Source: Volvox africanus (lineage: Eukaryota > Chlorophyta > Chlorophyceae > Chlamydomonadales > Volvocaceae). From it: a stretch of 64,000 bases of DNA. Within the stretch, counting starts at the first letter, position 1; every line of letters begins with the position of its first letter. A program made the translations under genes and the position numbers. The notes under the pieces are model-generated. The model made no database searches and was not told where the DNA came from. It saw only the letters and a program-made list of their open reading frames with translations. The stretch spans positions 496,001-560,000 of the forward strand of contig BSDZ01000031.1 of NCBI GenBank assembly GCA_030268105.1, read 5' to 3'. Positions 58,371-64,000 of this stretch are shown here, one piece after another.

Positions 58371-61300
58371 CTAACCAAGCCGAACGCTTTTCAAATCGTT
58401 GTACAGTTTCTCCACATCGAGCTTGAGGTCCTCGGCGACGTGGACACCCTCAAACACGGACGGGGCACCACCATGGGGCCAGACCTGTACGAATATTAAG
58501 TGCGGCACCTCATATAACATTATGACATACATACTTTGCAGTGAAAAGTATCACGGAGTGATTCGTCACCCTTCACGACCCATGTTGGATCCACTGAGGA
58601 CAAATAATGCGGTAATTCCACGTTAAGGTTAGAATGTATCCAGAAGGCTGAGAGCATGAAATGCTACGCTGCGCAGGCACACATCGTGCATATGTGCCAG
58701 CCTTCAGGGTTCAGACAGGCGGATTAAGAACCAATCCGTGCTGCTGAATATAACCCTGGTACGTATATGATACGTATTCCAGAAGACATTACCTAACATA
58801 CACAAATACACATGTAAGGACAGAAGGCAGCATGAGGGGGCGCTTTTCATATTGACCGCTTCTCGGGCTTGCATGGCAGGGATGGACGAGTACTTACCAA
58901 GAGCCAAGACGAATCAAGGTAGAGGAGCTCACGGAAAAGATTACGTGAGTCCCAATTCCAATAATTCAGTTCATCCGGCTTGATACTACCCACAGCCCCC
59001 GGCGGCTAATTAGGGGATACTCACTTTTTGGATGGCTTGCTCCAGAACCCTGCGGCCGTTGCTGCTCCGGTAGTGCTTGTTGACGGGCGTCAGATCAGAC
59101 AAAAGGACCTGAGTGGCGAACTGTCGGATGGAGGTGGATTCAGAAAACGAACTCTAATCTTTTGAGGTGAATCCAGAAAACGGTAACGGGATACACGGTA
59201 ACGTCAAACAAGAGATGCGTGTGTTGTTGTATCATAGAGCCCTTAGAGCAAAGGGGCTCGCGACTTGATAATTCGTTGGCCGAGTTAATCATTGTACACA
59301 TGTGTGAATCCCTCCCTACTACATAACCCTGCGATGGTAAGGTATCTTCTTCATTGACTTAAGGCCTTGCAGATACGGCAGCCTAACTTATAGGCTATAA
59401 ATGCTTTCGACGGCGGCGGGTTTCCATCCCTCCCGTCGCTCTGTTGCTTTACACCCCCCCCTTCGAAAAACGTATACGCAGCACACAGCTGCGATGCCGC
59501 TCCTTGCTTACACCCCGCTATCATACCGGCTTGATGTTGGCTTAGCTAATGATAAAAACAATAAATTCAACCCGTTTGGCCCCTTTCCTCAATAACAGCA
59601 CACCTGCTGTGTGTGCGGCGACAGCGGCCCGCTGTGGCTTCCTTGTCCGCCAAACAGGCCGAGCTCCACCGCCCTGCGGAGGTACGCCACCGCCGCGTCC
59701 ACGTTTCCACACCTGCAAGCGGTGGCCAGGGGCAGCCACCCATCCTTCGTCGGCACCACCAGCATGGCCGCATCGCAGCGCTCCAGAAGCCAGTGCTGGA
59801 CGGCCAGCAGGTTGAATCTGTCAGAGGAAAAGGAAAAGGAGGGAGAAGGAAATGGACAGGAGGCAGAGAGCCCCAATACCGCATGTGTCACACCTGCACC
59901 ATATCTTCACATGTGCGTGGGCAGTCTCTTACAGTCTTCTGTACCTGGCACATGTGTGATTGGGCGTGTCGTGACACTCTCGGTCTTGCTGTGTCAGCAG
60001 CATTTTGTGCGCTTCTCCTGTGGGGATGTCCGTTCCAGGCTCGCTCAGTCGTTCCAGAACCACTTCGAACGCCTGAATGAGACGCTGCTCAAGCCCAGGG
60101 CTGCCGCTGCGATTGTCGGAACCGCTGGACACATCGCCTGTTGAGCCGCCCCCAGGCACCACGCCTCTTGGACTGCCTTCTGCGCCAATGTCGATAGCCG
60201 CGTGCAGCATCATGTTAAAAAGCCCATAGCCTTGGTCATGGCAGTCACGCAGCTGCAGAATGTTCCTCACGGTCCCAAAGCTCTAAGCATTATGGTAGGG
60301 CAACGAGTTGATAAAAGACAGTATGTCACAAGGTTCATGGGAAAGAAGGTTATCGAGTGAATTTGGCCTCGTGCTTCAAAGTTCGGGTCTCATCTGCAGC
60401 TCCCCATACACGGCGATGGCGATGGGGATGGCGTGGGCCTCTATATACACATACAGCATGTTCGATGACACCGCCGCACATGCCTTCTTACCAACGTGCT
60501 CGCAGCATATGCGTATGGTTACTTGCAATGGTCACAGCACGGTAAATATCACGCTTTCCGTCACAACAGACTTTATTCTTTCTTTCGCATCCGCATGTAC
60601 GTACTTACCTTCAACACCGAGCGTAGCACGTTCGTCCAGTCCATGTCCACTTTCAAAAACACCTGTAGAAACATTGAGATTGCTTCCACGTGTTTCTTGA
60701 CCTCACATTCCCTTGGTGTACTGGCAGCACCGCGCCTGACAGCAAGCCCTGAGGGGCTGGCGCCACCACCACCACTACCGTTGCTTCCGTTGCTTTCCCT
60801 CCGTTTATTCTTCATACTGCGTGGCGCTGTCGTTGTCCCTGTTGTGCTCTCCAACAGCGTGTGCATCTGCTCTTCGCCTTGCCAGGCCTTATGCAAAGTT
60901 GCGCATGGGTCCTTCTGCTGGTCGCGCTGGTGATGGACGGTGTTTTGCTGATTTGATGGCAGGGGCTTGAAAGGAGCTGCCTCCAATCCTGCTCCTACCG
61001 GCCGGCCATCACCACCAGGTAATAGACCGCGCGTAGTCGTACAGGATGCACGAGCAGAGCGCCCCGGTGCAAGGCTAGGCACATCGCTGGTGATCAAATC
61101 TGTGCACAAGCTCCTGAGCCCCTCGCTTAAGCCTGAGCCACCATGAACCATGCCGCCTGCGTTTTCTGCAGCGGCTCTCCTGATACCCTCCTGCGGGGGT
61201 TTGTGCTCGCTGCTGTGGCCATATGCAGCGGCTTGCGATGGTAACGGGGCAACATAGGAAGCTGTTGCTGTGTTGACTATGGGAGCACCAACACCAACAC

Positions 61301-64000
61301 TGGAGGCATCGGCCGGATAGCCAATTTCTGTAGCTGCTGTACAGATCCTGGCAGCCGTTAAAGCACCATCTCCATCAAGGCGGCCAGTAAACTGACTGTC
61401 TGGCGGCCTCATAGATACCACCTCTGAGATGTTATTATGCAGCGCTTGGCAAAAGGGCTGCTGCTGCTGCTGCTGAAGATGAACTGTCGGCTGCAATAAT
61501 GTCTGTACTTGCTGTGGGAGGGTATATGTGGGCCGGTCCCAAAGTGCTTGTTCAGCAAGGTCAAGACCACCTTGAACTGGTAGGCCGCTGCACCCTTGCA
61601 CCGGCCCAGGGAACCAAACAGCTTGCGGACCTGGCAAGGCCGTCTGATAATGAGCTGCAGTAATGGAGCCCATACACATGTCTTGAGATGAGGGCGTAGG
61701 TCCCAATCCCACTGTTGGGCCCGTCGTCACCTGGTCGTCTCGCCTCGTCGACTCCGGAAAAGGAGATGGCTGCCCCCACTGCTCCGAAACTGAACTGTGC
61801 GGCAACAAGAACATCGACGCTGCACCCTGACCGACCGGCCCATGGCTTGGTTGCTGTGGCAGCCCATGTCCAAAACCTTGACGATGCTGATGCTGTGCGT
61901 GCTGCCCATGAACGTGTTGCAAAGGTGCAATTTGTACAATAGCGCACGGCTGCGGTGGCAGCGATGCAAGATGCCGTGTTGTCTGCGGTGCTAAGCCACG
62001 CTGGCTCATGGATTCTGGGGGTGAGGCTGGACACCCTTGTCCACACAGGGCGGCCGTGGAAGGCGAGCCGGGAATGGGAATCACACAAGTAGTAACTTGC
62101 CGAGAAGGACCTGACATGGAAGGGCCCGGCCCCCCAGAGGCTGCGGCAGCGGAAGTCCCAGCCGTTGCCGTTGCCTTTGCTGCTTTAGACCGACCACTGG
62201 GTGCCTTGACCGTGTAGCTGCAATCAAGGAGGTTGCAGGTCAGGAAACGAGCGAGGCCGTAAGTATGCAAAACAAGAATCAAGGATGAGACGAGCAGTTT
62301 GCCGGAGTTAGCTGTTAGGGCTCGGATTAAGGTATAGAAGCCCAACCAGCCATCCAATCAAGTCCAGCAAGCAAGCCAAGAGCATTTACTTCTCTTTGGT
62401 TCAATAATGCTGCACACAGTTCACACCTAATGTTACTAAACTACTGCCAACCGAAAACTTTACGAATGGTAGCAGTACTTGAACAATGACAGACATAAGG
62501 AAAACGTGGGAACACGCGATTATAGAGGCCCTCAACCCCAACCTTGAAGAAGCGCACCAACACAGCTCAGCTTCCATTATGGTGTTCTTGACTTGCTTCC
62601 AGCAGCGGACACTGGTACTTACACGGCTGGCCACCAGGCCTTCCACCTCAGTCGCACGTATGATGAGGGCGTGCTCCCCTTCAGCCCAAAGATGCCCGAG
62701 TGCCACTCATCAGAATTGGTGAGCCGGCCCTTCAACTTCACGTTCCTCGCGTTCAATTCTTTTAAGTCCTCTTGGTTGGCGTCCCCAACGTATTGCGCCA
62801 ACATGACCTTTTCGACCTGCGGACTTGAGTTCGGTTTTCCGCTGCATGTATAGGTGTACTTGTCAATGACGTACAGCCCAACCGTCGTCCCTCCGCCTCC
62901 CTGCTCCTGTCGCTCCTGCTGCTGTTGTTGAGTGGCCGTTTCCTGCTTCAGCTGTCGCGCAAAACGTTGCTTAGCGCCACTGTTACTGGAGATGCCCTGT
63001 CTTTCACCAAACATTCTCAGCTCCGAAGGCCCCACAAACTGCAACGTCTGACACTTCAGGCCGCTGTGGGCGCCTTGATTACTTCCTCCTCCTCCTCCCA
63101 GTCCCTTGGATGCAGTACATGCAGCACCAGCGCCATTGGGCCACAGCTTCTCCACGAGGGTGCCTGGAAACTGGATCTGGGATCGAGCCCAGCAGCATTT
63201 ATCACTTATGAAGGCCAGCTCCTCATGTTGCCTTTCACCCAGCTTTTGTTGCTCCATCCAAACTACTTTGCCGGCTGCCCAATCGGAAACTCCTCCCAAC
63301 TCCCTCCACCAGCATTCCAGGATGTCGTCAATGCACGGGGGAGTTATCGGTTGTGATACGACAGACCCACCGCCGATGTCTCCCGACCTGTTGTTGAAAT
63401 CCCTTGGAACCGCTTTGAAAGGCATCCAGGGTAGGAACTGCAGCCCTTGCGCTGCTGGCAGAGGCACGTCTGCGGTCCATATGTAGCTAGTGCTGGTGCT
63501 GGGGCCATGCTGCAGCTTTTGCCCTGAGCCGCCAAAATACGGTTGCTCAGCAGGTAGGTGATGGAAAGCAGTGCGCCACGACTGGCCAACAGGCGGTTGC
63601 TGCTGCGGCGGCGGCGGCGGCGGTGGCTGAGGCTGCTGCGGTTGAGGTGGCTGAGGTAGCTTGAACGGGGATGACTGCAACTGCTGCATGGGTTGCTGCA
63701 TCGGCTGTGAAAACAGATGCAGAACATCCACATGCTGTACACCTGAAGTTCCTGCGGCGTCAGCAGACTGCATTACCGGCGCCTTAATCGGGGAGGTGTT
63801 CTCTAGCCGCACGCCACCGCTGCCACCGCTTCCTGGATGACAGAAGCTCATACTTAGGTTGGGACCATCATCGATGGCGTCACCAAAGGCCGGATTTGAT
63901 GATGGCGGAACCAACTGGGAATTTTGCTGCTGCAGCATTATTAGTGTCGGGGCCATGAGATGATCATCTGATGGTGCGGCGGCAGGCTGCTGCCATCGTA
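58371..64000 (-). CDS. Gln/Pro-rich protein with ankyrin-like segment, 5' end beyond the window
   Basis: Family not recognised. Exons in phase: 62623..>64000, 60609..62217, 59945..60282, 59604..59817, 59025..59120, 58898..58927, 58371..58484, at least 1,250 aa. The frame is still open at 64000. The first visible exon has Gln and Pro runs (MQQPMQQLQSS, PPPPPPPQQQPP) and a folded-looking part (VGLYVIDKYTYTCSGKPNSS; VEKVMLAQYVGDANQEDLKE). The 1.6-kb exon is disordered and rich in Gln, Pro, His, Ser and Gly, with a basic patch RSMKNKRRESNG. After it come helices KKHVEAISMFLQVFLKVDMD and SFGTVRNILQLRDCHDQGYG, an ankyrin-like KDGWLPLATACRCGNVDAAV, and FEGVHVAEDLKLDVEKLYND near the end. A DNA-binding domain may lie upstream of the window. 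A large transcriptional regulator is a reasonable guess but is not shown by any motif here. Confidence 0.75.

Noticed and set aside
62623..62706. Apparent frameshift in the Gln-rich gene (alternative frame reading EHALIIRATEVEGLVASR)
   Set aside because: The original frame ends in phase 2 at the donor GCCGT|GTAAGT and joins the next exon (acceptor before 62217) without a stop, so no frameshift is required.

Overview
The window is nuclear DNA from a green alga, most likely a chlorophycean of the Chlamydomonas/Volvox type. Nearly every gene is cut by several short GT-AG introns. Histones H3 and H4 form a divergent pair sharing a short promoter, H3 carries one intron and the volvocine-style 'KTPATGG' tail, and both genes end in the same 16-nt histone hairpin. 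Three genes have a TGTAA motif, the usual chlorophycean poly(A) signal, shortly after the stop. The species is not identified. All exon models were made by hand from splice signals, reading phase and family similarity, with no transcript evidence.

Left part (1-16.1 kb, all minus strand): a lysophospholipid acyltransferase running off the left edge, a complete 15-exon mitochondrial pyruvate dehydrogenase E2 gene (2.8-8.4 kb), and a very large membrane-anchored protein (11.3-16.1 kb) that joins a LamG-like domain, a GT2-like module and two GT4 modules. Between 16.1 and 19.8 kb there is no convincing gene, only diverged inverted and direct repeats.

Middle (19.8-34.6 kb): an unrecognised 392-aa coiled-coil protein (minus), the 26S proteasome lid subunit RPN3 in nine exons (minus), the H3-H4 pair, a tentative 101-aa helical protein (minus), and, divergent from it, a 12-exon allantoate deiminase (plus) with a signal peptide and a literal KDEL C-terminus.

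Right part (34.6-64 kb): a class I RPD3-type histone deacetylase (minus), an ankyrin-repeat/U-box E3 ubiquitin ligase (plus), a disordered terminal exon of an unknown gene (minus), two tandem paralogous secreted berberine-bridge-enzyme-like FAD oxidases (minus, one with and one without an intron), and a Gln/Pro-rich, ankyrin-like regulator candidate (minus) that runs off the right edge.

These are independent eukaryotic genes, not an operon. Shared themes are the secretory pathway (the glycosyltransferase fusion, the ER-retained allantoate enzyme, the secreted oxidases) and protein turnover or chromatin (RPN3, U-box protein, HDAC, histones). The strongest candidate for something undescribed is the LamG-GT2-GT4-GT4 fusion.
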